Position numbers and translations under genes: made by a program
Notes under the pieces: model-generated
Seen by the model: the letters and a program-made list of their open reading frames with translations, nothing else
Databases searched by the model: none
Told to the model about the DNA's origin: nothing
Shown here: positions 4,916 to 11,670 of the stretch, piece after piece
Layout: each line of letters opens with the position of its first letter
Position numbering within the stretch: the first letter of the stretch is position 1
Source: JAENVT01 sp031373785
GTDB taxonomy: Bacteria > Actinomycetota > Acidimicrobiia > Acidimicrobiales > Ilumatobacteraceae
Length of the DNA stretch: 12,067 bases
Assembly: GCA_031373785.1 (NCBI GenBank)
Contig: JANMNE010000008.1
Span: forward strand, 1 to 12,067
Reading direction: 5' to 3'

Positions 4916-5071
4916 GTGCCTGGCGCCATCGCGATCCTGCTCGTGCTCGTGATCCTTCCGGTGCTCGTGTGCATGGGAAGTGCGGCCATTGCCGTGGTGC
5001 TCGGTGTCGTGTTGAACCGCGACGCCGAGGTGCGCCACGAGGGCAGTGAGCTCATCGATCTCAACGTGTGA
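4916..5071 (+). CDS. Small single-span membrane protein, 51 residues, unknown function
   Basis: I do not recognise this gene. It runs from GTG 4916 to TGA 5069-5071 and codes for MPGAIAILLVLVILPVL followed by more hydrophobic sequence up to residue 33, one long membrane segment (about 4-33, with P15 in the middle and C19). A polar, mostly acidic tail follows (NRDAEVRHEGSELIDLNV). Evidence that it is real: AGGGTGAGG upstream, a start four bases after the ridA stop, and a GTGA overlap in which its stop shares bases with the GTG start of the decarboxylase. Without it there would be a 156-base hole in an otherwise gapless operon. It may be a membrane anchor, a small transporter accessory or a regulator of its neighbours. 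No function can be assigned. Confidence 0.7.
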   Translation: MPGAIAILLVLVILPVLVCMGSAAIAVVLGVVLNRDAEVRHEGSELIDLNV

Positions 5072-6453
5072 GTATGCATCACCACGATCGGACGACCGAG
5101 GTGTTGACGCAAGCCGTCGTGCGCTACGCCGTCGAGCGCATGAGCATGGATCCACCTCCGCTCGACAAGACCCTTCCCGCTGCTGAGCTGCGGGCGATGG
5201 TCGGCCAGACCGTGACCGCCACGGGCATCGGTGGCCTCGAGGCCCTGCGCATCTTCGCCGAGGTATTGGGCCCGGCCAGCATCTCGATCGATCATCCACG
5301 GTTCTTGTCGTTCGTTCCCGCGGCGCCCACCGAGGCGGCGATCCTGTTCGACCTGGTCGTGGGGGCGTCGAGCATCTACGGCGGGTCGTGGCTGGAGGGC
5401 GGCGGGGCGATCTACGCCGAGAACGAGGCACTCCGCTATGTCTCCGACCTGGCCGGCCTGCCTGAATCGGCCGGAGGCGTGTTCGTCAGCGGTGGTACCG
5501 CCGGCAACCTCAGCGCGCTGATCGCGGCCCGATACCACTGGCGCCATCGGGCCGGTGGCGCGCTCGACCGCACGCGCGGTCTGCTGCTGACCGGCAAGGG
5601 AGCGCACAGCAGCGTTGCGTCCGCGGCCCGGGCGATGGATGCCGACATCGTGCTGGTCCCCGCCGACGAGCAGGGCCGGCTGTGGGGCGCGGCCCTACGT
5701 GAGACGGTCGCCGGCCTGTCGACGGATGATCGCGACCGGCTCTTTGCGATCGTGGCAACGGCGGGAACGACCAATGCCGGTGTGATCGATGATCTGGCCG
5801 GCGTTGCCGAGGTCTGTGCCGAGACCGACGTGTGGTTCCACGTCGACGGCGCGTACGGCGGCGCAGGCCTGGCCGCGCCCAGCGTGCGCGACCGCTATCG
5901 CGGCATCGAGCATGCCGACAGCTTCATCGTCGATCCCCACAAGTGGTTGTTCGCCCCGTTCGACTGTTGCGCGCTGGTGTACCGCGACCCGAACGCCGCG
6001 CGGGCAGCGCACACCCAGCACGCCGAGTACCTCGACGTGCTGCACCTCGGGGAGGACCACTCGGGGCACGAGTGGAACCCCAGTGACTTCGCCCATCACC
6101 TGTCGCGTCGGGCCCGTGGTCTGCCGTTCTGGTTCAGCCTGGCGACACATGGCACCGAGGCATACCGCGATGCGATCGAGACTGCGCTCGACGTGACCCG
6201 CCAAGCAGCGCGGTTGATCGACGACGCTGCTCATCTCGAACTGATCATGGAGCCCGAGCTCAGCATCTTGCTGTTCCGCCGCACGGCGTGGACTGCCGAC
6301 GACTATCAGGCGTGGAGCAACCGGCTGCTCGACGAGGGCACGGCGTTCGTCACGCCCACCTCGTGGGACGGAGAGGTGTTGCTGCGGTTGTGCATCATCA
6401 ACCCGCTGACCTCCATCGACGACATTCGCATCATCGTCGACTCCTTGGCCTGA
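5068..6453 (+). CDS. Group II PLP-dependent amino acid decarboxylase (AADC/glutamate decarboxylase-like)
   Basis: A 461-residue fold-type I PLP enzyme that should remove CO2 from an amino acid to give an amine in the cytoplasm. The internal aldimine lysine is K292 in 'DPHKWLFAPFDC'. D260 in 'HVDGAYGG' would contact the pyridine nitrogen, and H180 in 'GKGAHSSV' is the ring-stacking histidine. 'GGVFVSGGTAGNLSAL' (136-151) is the phosphate-binding region. Substrate (aromatic amino acid, glutamate, aspartate, 2,4-diaminobutyrate) cannot be decided from these motifs. The start GTG 5068 overlaps the preceding stop as GTGA; ATG 5074 is two codons later. The N-terminus has a short HHH run. The 8-oxoguanine-deaminase-like gene follows after three bases, so the two are almost certainly co-transcribed. 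Confidence 0.93.
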   Translation: MSMHHHDRTTEVLTQAVVRYAVERMSMDPPPLDKTLPAAELRAMVGQTVTATGIGGLEALRIFAEVLGPASISIDHPRFLSFVPAAPTEAAILFDLVVGASSIYGGSWLEGGGAIYAENEALRYVSDLAGLPESAGGVFVSGGTAGNLSALIAARYHWRHRAGGALDRTRGLLLTGKGAHSSVASAARAMDADIVLVPADEQGRLWGAALRETVAGLSTDDRDRLFAIVATAGTTNAGVIDDLAGVAEVCAETDVWFHVDGAYGGAGLAAPSVRDRYRGIEHADSFIVDPHKWLFAPFDCCALVYRDPNAARAAHTQHAEYLDVLHLGEDHSGHEWNPSDFAHHLSRRARGLPFWFSLATHGTEAYRDAIETALDVTRQAARLIDDAAHLELIMEPELSILLFRRTAWTADDYQAWSNRLLDEGTAFVTPTSWDGEVLLRLCIINPLTSIDDIRIIVDSLA

Positions 6454-6456
6454 GCC

Positions 6457-7824
6457 GTGACCGATCTGCTGATCGGCAACGCGCGGCTGCTGGCGACCCT
6501 CGACGCAGATCGTCGCGAGCTCGTCGGCGGGTGGGTTGCGATCGAGCAAGGACGGATCACCGCGGTCGGCGCGGCCTCCGACGCCCAACCGATCGCAACG
6601 GAGACGATCGACGCCGGGGAGTGCCTGGTCACGCCCGGCCTGGTCAACACCCACCATCACATCTTCCAGAACCTGACCCGCGCCTACCCGCCGATGACCG
6701 ACAAGCCGCTGTTCGGCTGGCTGCAATCGTTGTACCCGCTGTGGCGGGCGATCGACGAAGAGGCCGTGTACGCCAGCGCGTTCGTGGGCCTCGCCGAGTT
6801 GGCCCTCAGTGGCTGCACGACATCGAGCGACCACCTCTACCTGCACCCGCGCAACGCCGGTGACCTGCTGGCCGCCGAGATCGCCGCGGCCACCGAGCTG
6901 GGCATGCGCTTCCACCCGACCCGCGGCTCGATGTCGCTCAGCGAGAAGGACGGCGGGCTTCCACCCGACGATGTCGTTGGCGACGACGACGAGATCCTGG
7001 TCGCGTGTGAGGACGCGGTCGCCCGCCATCACGATCGGTCGCCCGCCTCGATGTTGCGCATCGCCCTGGCACCGTGCAGCCCGTTCAGCGTCACCGAATC
7101 GTTGATGGTTCGCACCGCCGAGCTCGCGGCGCGGCTCGATGTGCGTCTGCACACGCACTTCGCCGAGAACGCGGAGGACGACGCGTTCTCGCTGAGCCAG
7201 TTCGGGTGCCGGCCGATGGAGTACCTCGAGCGGACTGGCTGGTCCACCGATCGCACCTGGGTGGCTCACTGCGTGATGCCCTCCGAGCACGAGATCGCTC
7301 GGCTCGGCGATGCCGGCGTGGGCGTGGCCCATTGCCCGAGCAGCAATCTGATCCTGTCGTCGGGCATCGCCCCGGTCGTGTCGCTGCGGGCCGCCGGCGT
7401 GGCGGTGGGTCTCGGTGTCGACGGATCGTCGTCGGCCGACAGCGCGTCGCTGTGGATGGAGGCCCGCCAGGCGATGTTGCTGGCCAAGCTGCGCGATGGA
7501 GCCCGGGCAGGCACGGCGCGCATGGCCTTGGAGTGCGCCACGCTCGGCGGTGCCGCCTGTCTGGGGCGCGGCGGCGAGATCGGCGTGATCACCCCCGGCG
7601 CCGTCGCCGACCTGGCGGTGTGGCGCCTGACCGGACCGGCATTCGCCGGAGCGCTGGCCGACCCGGTCGAAGCCTGGCTGCGGTGCGGCCCGGTGTCGGC
7701 GTGGCACACGATCGTCGCCGGACGCTTCGTCGTGCGCGACGGCGCCATCGTGCATCCGGATCTCGACAGCGTCCTGCGCTTGCACGCCCGGCACGCGGCT
7801 CGAATCCAACGACTCGTCGACTGA
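6457..7824 (+). CDS. Amidohydrolase, probable 8-oxoguanine deaminase
   Basis: A 455-residue member of the amidohydrolase superfamily (COG0402 branch), a metal-dependent deaminase of ring amino groups. Metal and catalytic residues are in place: H66 and H68 in 'VNTHHHIFQNLTRA', H234 and E237 in 'HTHFAE', H271 in 'VAHC' and D322 in 'GVDGSSS'. 'LFGWLQSLYPLW' (85-96) and 'LAPCSPFSVT' (204-213) match enzymes described as 8-oxoguanine deaminases, which convert 8-oxoguanine to uric acid. Close relatives act on hydroxyatrazine, isoxanthopterin or guanine, so the substrate call is provisional. GTG 6457, three bases after the decarboxylase stop, opens MTDLLIGNARLLATL, the usual N-terminal beta sandwich. 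It is the last gene of the ridA operon; the next gene starts 80 bases later with a different role. Confidence 0.83.
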   Translation: MTDLLIGNARLLATLDADRRELVGGWVAIEQGRITAVGAASDAQPIATETIDAGECLVTPGLVNTHHHIFQNLTRAYPPMTDKPLFGWLQSLYPLWRAIDEEAVYASAFVGLAELALSGCTTSSDHLYLHPRNAGDLLAAEIAAATELGMRFHPTRGSMSLSEKDGGLPPDDVVGDDDEILVACEDAVARHHDRSPASMLRIALAPCSPFSVTESLMVRTAELAARLDVRLHTHFAENAEDDAFSLSQFGCRPMEYLERTGWSTDRTWVAHCVMPSEHEIARLGDAGVGVAHCPSSNLILSSGIAPVVSLRAAGVAVGLGVDGSSSADSASLWMEARQAMLLAKLRDGARAGTARMALECATLGGAACLGRGGEIGVITPGAVADLAVWRLTGPAFAGALADPVEAWLRCGPVSAWHTIVAGRFVVRDGAIVHPDLDSVLRLHARHAARIQRLVD

Positions 7825-7845
7825 CGCCGCAGGTCGTGACATCTG

Positions 7846-7875
7846 GTTGACGTCGTTGACGTCGTTGACGTCGTT
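7846..7875. repeat. Triplicated 9-base tandem repeat upstream of the SGNH lipoprotein
   Basis: GTTGACGTC occurs three times head to tail (7846-7872) and is followed by a partial unit, GTT. Each copy contains the palindrome GACGTC and a TTGAC that resembles a -35 element. It lies 30 bases before the start of the next gene. The nearest -10-like hexamer (7893) is 22 bases from the last TTGACG, too far for a normal promoter, so a binding-site array or a slippage-prone repeat is also possible. Confidence 0.6.
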
Positions 7876-7892
7876 CTGGGCGGTTCATCAGC

Positions 7893-7898
7893 CAGAAT
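7893..7898 (+). promoter_or_regulatory. Weak -10-like box before the SGNH lipoprotein gene
   Basis: CAGAAT matches TATAAT at four of six positions and lies six bases before ATG 7905. The same leaderless spacing is seen at other genes here, but the first base deviates. Confidence 0.25.
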
Positions 7899-7904
7899 GT
7901 CGTG

Positions 7905-8612
7905 ATGCGGATCAGTCGTCGAGGCCTCTTGCGCGCCGGCGCGTCGACTGGGCTGCTTGCCGTACTGGCGGCATGTGGCGACAACGGGGTGCATTCCTCG
8001 GCGTCGAACAAGTCCGGTGCGCCCGACGCTCCGACGTCGCCGGCCGGCGTCGGGCAGTTGCCTGCTGCGGAGGCCGCCCGCACCAAGTTCGCCATGGTCG
8101 GTGACTCGATCACCAAGGCATCATCGAAGTCGTTGACGGCCGTGCTCGAAGGTCGCGGCTACACCGACATCACCATCGAGGCCGAGGTCAGCCGGCGAAT
8201 CGCGGTCGGCGACGGCAAGGGCGAGCCGCTGTCGGGTGTGAAGACGTTGTTCACGATGATCTCCGAGGGTGTCTCGCCCGACGTGTGGGCAATCGCCATG
8301 GGGACCAACGATGTCGGCAAGTACGACAAGGCGGATGACTACGCCGCGCTGATCGATCAGATGATGTCGATGCCCGAGGCCGACGTGCCGATCGTGTGGG
8401 TCGACGTCTTTAACCCCAACCAGCTTGCCGGCACGAAGTTGTTCAACCTGGTGCTGCGCGACCGGGCCGCTGCTCGGGGGAACACGATCGTGCAGTCGTG
8501 GTTCGATCTGGCATCGGATCCGAAGGAGAAGATCCTGCGGACCGACCACATCCACCCCAACGAAAAGGGCACGCTGGTTTTTGCTGACCTGGTCTCGGCC
8601 GCGCTGAAGTAG
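7905..8612 (+). CDS. SGNH/GDSL-family hydrolase lipoprotein with Tat-like signal
   Basis: A 235-residue exported hydrolase. The N-terminus MRISRRGLLRAGASTG has a twin-arginine motif (SRRGLL), and the lipobox ends A22-A23-C24, so it should be anchored on the outer face of the membrane. A short Ser/Pro linker leads to the SGNH domain: block I 'FAMVGDSITKAS' with nucleophile S68, block III 'AMGTNDVGKYD' with N135, and block V 'TDHIHPNEKG' with D214 and H217. The block II glycine is not obvious. SGNH enzymes cleave ester bonds of lipids, acetylated sugars or cell-wall polymers; the substrate here is unknown. ATG 7905 is preferred over GTG 7902 because it starts directly before the Tat motif. It is followed after 41 bases by another lipoprotein gene on the same strand. 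Confidence 0.87.
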   Translation: MRISRRGLLRAGASTGLLAVLAACGDNGVHSSASNKSGAPDAPTSPAGVGQLPAAEAARTKFAMVGDSITKASSKSLTAVLEGRGYTDITIEAEVSRRIAVGDGKGEPLSGVKTLFTMISEGVSPDVWAIAMGTNDVGKYDKADDYAALIDQMMSMPEADVPIVWVDVFNPNQLAGTKLFNLVLRDRAAARGNTIVQSWFDLASDPKEKILRTDHIHPNEKGTLVFADLVSAALK

Positions 8613-8653
8613 ATCTCGGGAACTTTCGCGGGCGGTGGCGAGTCGAACGTCAC

Positions 8654-10024
8654 ATGATCACATCACGGGTTGCAATCACGTCGGTCTCTGTCATCGTGCT
8701 CCTCGCTGGTTGCGGCTCGAGTGTCACACCGCTTGCCGACTCGCCGACGTCGACGATCGGAACCACGGCGACCTCGGCGGGCGACCCCGGGCGTGGATGG
8801 ATCGGTGGCGAGCCTGATTGGGCAGCAGCCTTGGAAAGCGAGGCCGGCACGAAGATGTACTCGGCCGCCGCTGCAGCGGTCGCACCGCCGATCGACGCCC
8901 CGCCCACCGGGGCGATGCCGATTCCACAGCAGACCGGGTTGCGCGCCGGCTCGGTCGACGACAACGCCAACTTCGCCGACTTCCTCACCTACCTGGCTCG
9001 CATCCACGACCTGGGGGTCGACACCCGTGACTTCGATCCAACTGGACGCATCGTTGTCACGGTCACGGGAACCAGCGGACTGCCGGTGGCCGGAGCGCAG
9101 GTGACGGTGACGGCCGGCGGCACCGAGATCGCCAGTTTGCGCACCACCGCCGACGGCACCGCCCGGTTCCTGCCGGCGTTGTACGCAGCAGCGCCGGTCA
9201 CGCAGGCGACCCAAGCAACCGAGTACACGTTCACGACCGGCGATGCGTCGGCGACCGGCGCACCCGGTTCGGCGGTCGCACTGCAAGCGGCTGCCGCCGG
9301 GGGTGGCCCCGACCCGGTGGCGCTCGATGTGATGTTCCTGCTCGATGCGACCGGGTCGATGGGCGACGAGATCGGTCGGCTGAAGGACACCATCGACGCA
9401 GTCGCCGCCCAAGTCGGCGGCTTCGACTCGAAGCCCGATGTGCGCTTCGCGATGACGCTGTACCGCGATCAGGGCGACATGTTCGTGACGTCGACGTTCG
9501 ACTTCACCTCCGACATCGCGGCGTTCCGCGCAGCGTTGAACGACGTGGTGGCCGATGGCGGCGGCGACTACCCGGAGGCCCTCGAGGAGGGTCTCGCGTC
9601 GGCGCTGTCAGAGCCCTCGTGGCGTGACCCGGCGTCGACACTGCAGCTGGTGTTCCTGGTCGCCGATGCACCGCCACACATCGACCGTCAGGTGTCGGTC
9701 GCCTACCCGGCGGCGATCGTCGACGCGATCTCGCGTGGAATCAAGGTGTTCCCCATCGCGTCGTCGGAATCCGATGATCAGGCCGAAGCAGCGTTCCGCG
9801 AGATCGCTGCGGGAACCGGTGCCCGCTTCGTGTTCCTCTCGTACGGCGCGTTGGGTGCGGCGACCGGCGAGTCGACCGACATTGCGGCGACCGACTACGA
9901 GGAGCTGCCATTGGACGCGCTGGTCGTGCGCCTGATCGCCGAGGAGCTCGCCGCGTTGTCAGGCACGCAGGTCGAGGTCCCACCCACCACGCTGCCACCG
10001 GTGACCAACCCGGAGGGGCAGTAA
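8654..10024 (+). CDS. Sec-type lipoprotein with von Willebrand factor A domain
   Basis: A 456-residue surface lipoprotein. MITSRVAITSVSVIVLLAGC is a Sec signal with lipobox LLAGC (C20). Residues 21-95 are a low-complexity linker rich in Ser, Thr, Pro and Ala. Residues 132-175 look like a carboxypeptidase-regulatory or Ig-like beta domain ('GLPVAGAQVTVTAGGT' and 'TTADGTARFLP'). The vWA domain spans about 223-440 and has a MIDAS metal site: D231-x-T-x-S235 in 'FLLDATGSMGDEI' and D338 in 'VFLVADAPPH'. 'TLYRDQGDMFVTSTFDF' fits the hemicentin-type vWA group. The tail is Pro/Thr-rich ('VPPTTLPPVTNPEGQ'). vWA domains bind protein or glycan ligands through the metal. It probably shares a transcript with the SGNH lipoprotein 41 bases upstream; the ligand is unknown. 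The next gene converges, leaving 19 bases between stops. Confidence 0.9.
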   Translation: MITSRVAITSVSVIVLLAGCGSSVTPLADSPTSTIGTTATSAGDPGRGWIGGEPDWAAALESEAGTKMYSAAAAAVAPPIDAPPTGAMPIPQQTGLRAGSVDDNANFADFLTYLARIHDLGVDTRDFDPTGRIVVTVTGTSGLPVAGAQVTVTAGGTEIASLRTTADGTARFLPALYAAAPVTQATQATEYTFTTGDASATGAPGSAVALQAAAAGGGPDPVALDVMFLLDATGSMGDEIGRLKDTIDAVAAQVGGFDSKPDVRFAMTLYRDQGDMFVTSTFDFTSDIAAFRAALNDVVADGGGDYPEALEEGLASALSEPSWRDPASTLQLVFLVADAPPHIDRQVSVAYPAAIVDAISRGIKVFPIASSESDDQAEAAFREIAAGTGARFVFLSYGALGAATGESTDIAATDYEELPLDALVVRLIAEELAALSGTQVEVPPTTLPPVTNPEGQ

Positions 10025-10043
10025 CGGGATCGGCCGCCGCTGT

Positions 10044-10544
10044 CTACAGCACGATCCACTGGCGGCGGTCGAGGAGCTCGCGAGCCGCATCGAGATGCCC
10101 GGCATGACAGGCCGTCTCGGTGATCATGTGCAGCATGATGAAGCGCAGATCGGGGAAGTTGCCGCCCCATTCGTCCCATGCCGGATCGCGCTGGCGGGGC
10201 GCCATGTCGAGCGGGGTGGCGGCGATGATCTCGTCGGCATGGCGGATCTCGTCGCGGTAGAGATCGAAGACATCCTCGGGTGTCGCATCGGACTCGACGT
10301 GCCAGTCCGGGTTGGGCACGCCGGGCACGTCGGCAAGAAAGCCGAGCGGCTCACCGCCCACGATGCAACGGAACCAGTAGTGCTCGTCCGACAATGCGAG
10401 ATGCTTGACCATGCCCAGACAGGTCCAGCCCGACGGCAACACCGGCTGGCGGAGCTGCTCGGCGGTCAAGCCCTCGAGGATCCCCAGAACATGCTTGCGC
10501 TGGGCGTCGAGAGAGCGCTGCAGCAGTTCGCGCTCGCCGGTCAT
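10044..10544 (-). CDS. DinB-family (DUF664-type) putative metalloenzyme
   Basis: A 166-residue four-helix-bundle protein of the DinB/YfiT superfamily. The three expected metal ligands are visible: H48 in 'GMVKHLALSDEHYW', and H147 and H150 in the C-terminal 'HMITETACHAGHLDAARELL' (pattern HxxxExxxHxGHxD). 'VLPSGWTCLGMVKHL' is typical of DUF664. In actinobacteria several members use mycothiol as co-substrate; that activity is known of the superfamily and not shown for this protein. The start ATG 10544 overlaps the TGA stop of the dioxygenase gene as ATGA, which fixes the start and implies translational coupling. The frame is open upstream but lies inside the dioxygenase gene. Probably cytoplasmic, and the last gene of a three-gene minus-strand operon. 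Confidence 0.88.
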   Translation of the reverse strand: MTGERELLQRSLDAQRKHVLGILEGLTAEQLRQPVLPSGWTCLGMVKHLALSDEHYWFRCIVGGEPLGFLADVPGVPNPDWHVESDATPEDVFDLYRDEIRHADEIIAATPLDMAPRQRDPAWDEWGGNFPDLRFIMLHMITETACHAGHLDAARELLDRRQWIVL

Positions 10545-11401
10545 GCGTGCCCCGTCGGGGTTTCGCCGACCACCGTGGTGCGATGCAACAGGCGCCGACG
10601 TCCGTCGTAGTCGTTGATGGCGAGATGCAGCAGGCACCGGTTGTCCCAAATGGCCAGGGTGCCCGGAGTCCAGCGAAGCCGGCAGGTGAACTCGGCGCTG
10701 ATGGCGTGGTCGAACAGGTACTGCAGCAGCGGTTGCGACTCCTCTGCGGTCATGTCGACGAAGCGTTGCGTGTACACCGGGTTGACGAACAGCGCCTGCT
10801 TGCCGGTGACCGGATGCACGCGCACCACCGGGTGCACGATCTCGCGGTCGGCGGACGGGTCGTTGCGGGTCATCACGATCGATCGGCTGACCGCTGCGGT
10901 GGCGTCGGGTCCCTTCGTGCCGTGCGGCCACGCCGTGTGAATGGCCTGGAGCGGGTCGAGCAGCCGTCTCATTCCGATTGACAGCGAGTCATAGGCGGCG
11001 TACTGGCTGGACCACACGGTGTCGCCGCCGACCTCGGGCAACTCCAGCGCGTAGAGCAGGGTGAGGCTGGGTGGTTGCTCGAGGAACGAGAAGTCGGAGT
11101 GCCACGTGCCGCCGAACGTCGAGATGTGTTGCTCGTCGGCCTCCTTCAGCACGGCGACGACGTCGGGATGCCCGGCGAGCGGGGCGATGTACGGCACCCG
11201 GAGCACCTCGCCGAACCGTCGGGTCAACTCCACCTGCTGGCTTGGTGTGAGGTGCTGGTTGCGCACGAACAGCACGCCATGCTCGGCCAACGCATCGGTG
11301 ATCAGCGACATCGTCTCGGGTGACGGATCACCGAGATCGATGCCGTTCACGTCCGCGCCACACGCCGGCGCGACGGGGCGGATCGAAGCGCGCGCCGTCA
11401 T
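10541..11401 (-). CDS. TauD/TfdA-family Fe(II)/2-oxoglutarate-dependent dioxygenase
   Basis: A 286-residue oxygenase. The 2-His-1-carboxylate iron site is H101 and D103 in 'GGTWHSDFSF' and H259 in 'DNRCLLHLAINDY'; R270 and R274 in 'GRRRLLHRTTVVGE' bind 2-oxoglutarate and substrate carboxyl or sulfonate. Length and spacing are close to E. coli TauD (H99, D101, H255, R266/R270). Family members hydroxylate taurine, alkyl sulfates, 2,4-D or similar compounds, often releasing sulfite or an aldehyde. Substrate is undecided, and no sulfonate transporter is next to it. ATG 11401 overlaps the TGA of the upstream zinc ribbon as ATGA, and the stop overlaps the DinB start in the same way. A start further upstream would lie within the zinc-ribbon gene. 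Confidence 0.94.
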   Translation of the reverse strand: MTARASIRPVAPACGADVNGIDLGDPSPETMSLITDALAEHGVLFVRNQHLTPSQQVELTRRFGEVLRVPYIAPLAGHPDVVAVLKEADEQHISTFGGTWHSDFSFLEQPPSLTLLYALELPEVGGDTVWSSQYAAYDSLSIGMRRLLDPLQAIHTAWPHGTKGPDATAAVSRSIVMTRNDPSADREIVHPVVRVHPVTGKQALFVNPVYTQRFVDMTAEESQPLLQYLFDHAISAEFTCRLRWTPGTLAIWDNRCLLHLAINDYDGRRRLLHRTTVVGETPTGHA

Positions 11402-11592
11402 TCCACCCAATCCGCGTCGTGGCCGGTGAGGCAGCGCACGCACAGTTCTTGCGGCGGCGACGCCGCGAACAGCGCCGAGTCTCCCGGTCCACCAGCGTTT
11501 GGCTCGAGCCGGCCGCCGCAGCGAGGGCAGGTCCGACGCTCCGCGTCGGCGCCATTCGTCCCGTTCACCACGAGATGGAACAACCGCCTCAT
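11398..11592 (-). CDS. Small four-cysteine zinc ribbon protein (64 residues)
   Basis: I see a short zinc-ribbon protein: C22-x2-C25 in 'TCPRCGGRLEP' and C51-x2-C54 in 'LCVRCLTGHDA', separated by a Gly/Ala/Pro loop. It should bind one zinc. Its stop overlaps the ATG of the TauD-like gene as ATGA, which argues strongly that it is translated and coupled to the dioxygenase. I choose ATG 11592 (MRRLFHLVVNG). A longer version from GTG 11661 would add 23 residues, including two extra Cys, and would begin nine bases after the HNH stop. No TANNNT box or Shine-Dalgarno sequence is visible before either start, so the promoter may lie further upstream. Function unknown; perhaps an accessory or regulatory partner of the dioxygenase. 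Confidence 0.65.
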   Translation of the reverse strand: MRRLFHLVVNGTNGADAERRTCPRCGGRLEPNAGGPGDSALFAASPPQELCVRCLTGHDADWVE

Positions 11593-11650
11593 CTTGATCG
11601 ACGCTCGTCGCACGCACCCAGGTTGCCCCTCGCAGCCCGACATTGCCAAG

Positions 11651-11669
11651 CCCAGCGGCACACCCTGGG
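11651..11669 (-). terminator. Weak hairpin just after the HNH endonuclease stop
   Basis: CCCAG (11651-11655) pairs with CTGGG (11665-11669) around a 9-base loop, and the stem can extend by one G-U and one A-T pair. It follows the HNH stop directly on the minus strand. It has no T-tract, so it is at best a weak or factor-assisted terminator. It would separate the endonuclease from the zinc-ribbon operon. Confidence 0.25.
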
Positions 11670-11670
11670 T

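Noticed and set aside
5695..7842. 715-codon open frame on the minus strand opposite the decarboxylase and deaminase
   Set aside because: It is antisense to two genes with complete catalytic motifs; its translation is rich in Arg, Gly and Gln with no recognisable domain. Long antisense frames are expected in high-GC DNA.
7846..7875. CRISPR-like or plant W-box reading of the TTGAC repeats
   Set aside because: The units are nine bases long without spacers, so this is not a CRISPR array; W-boxes are eukaryotic sites.
10025..10043. Terminator between the vWA gene and the DinB gene
   Set aside because: Only 19 bases separate the stops, and I found no stem with a T-tract.
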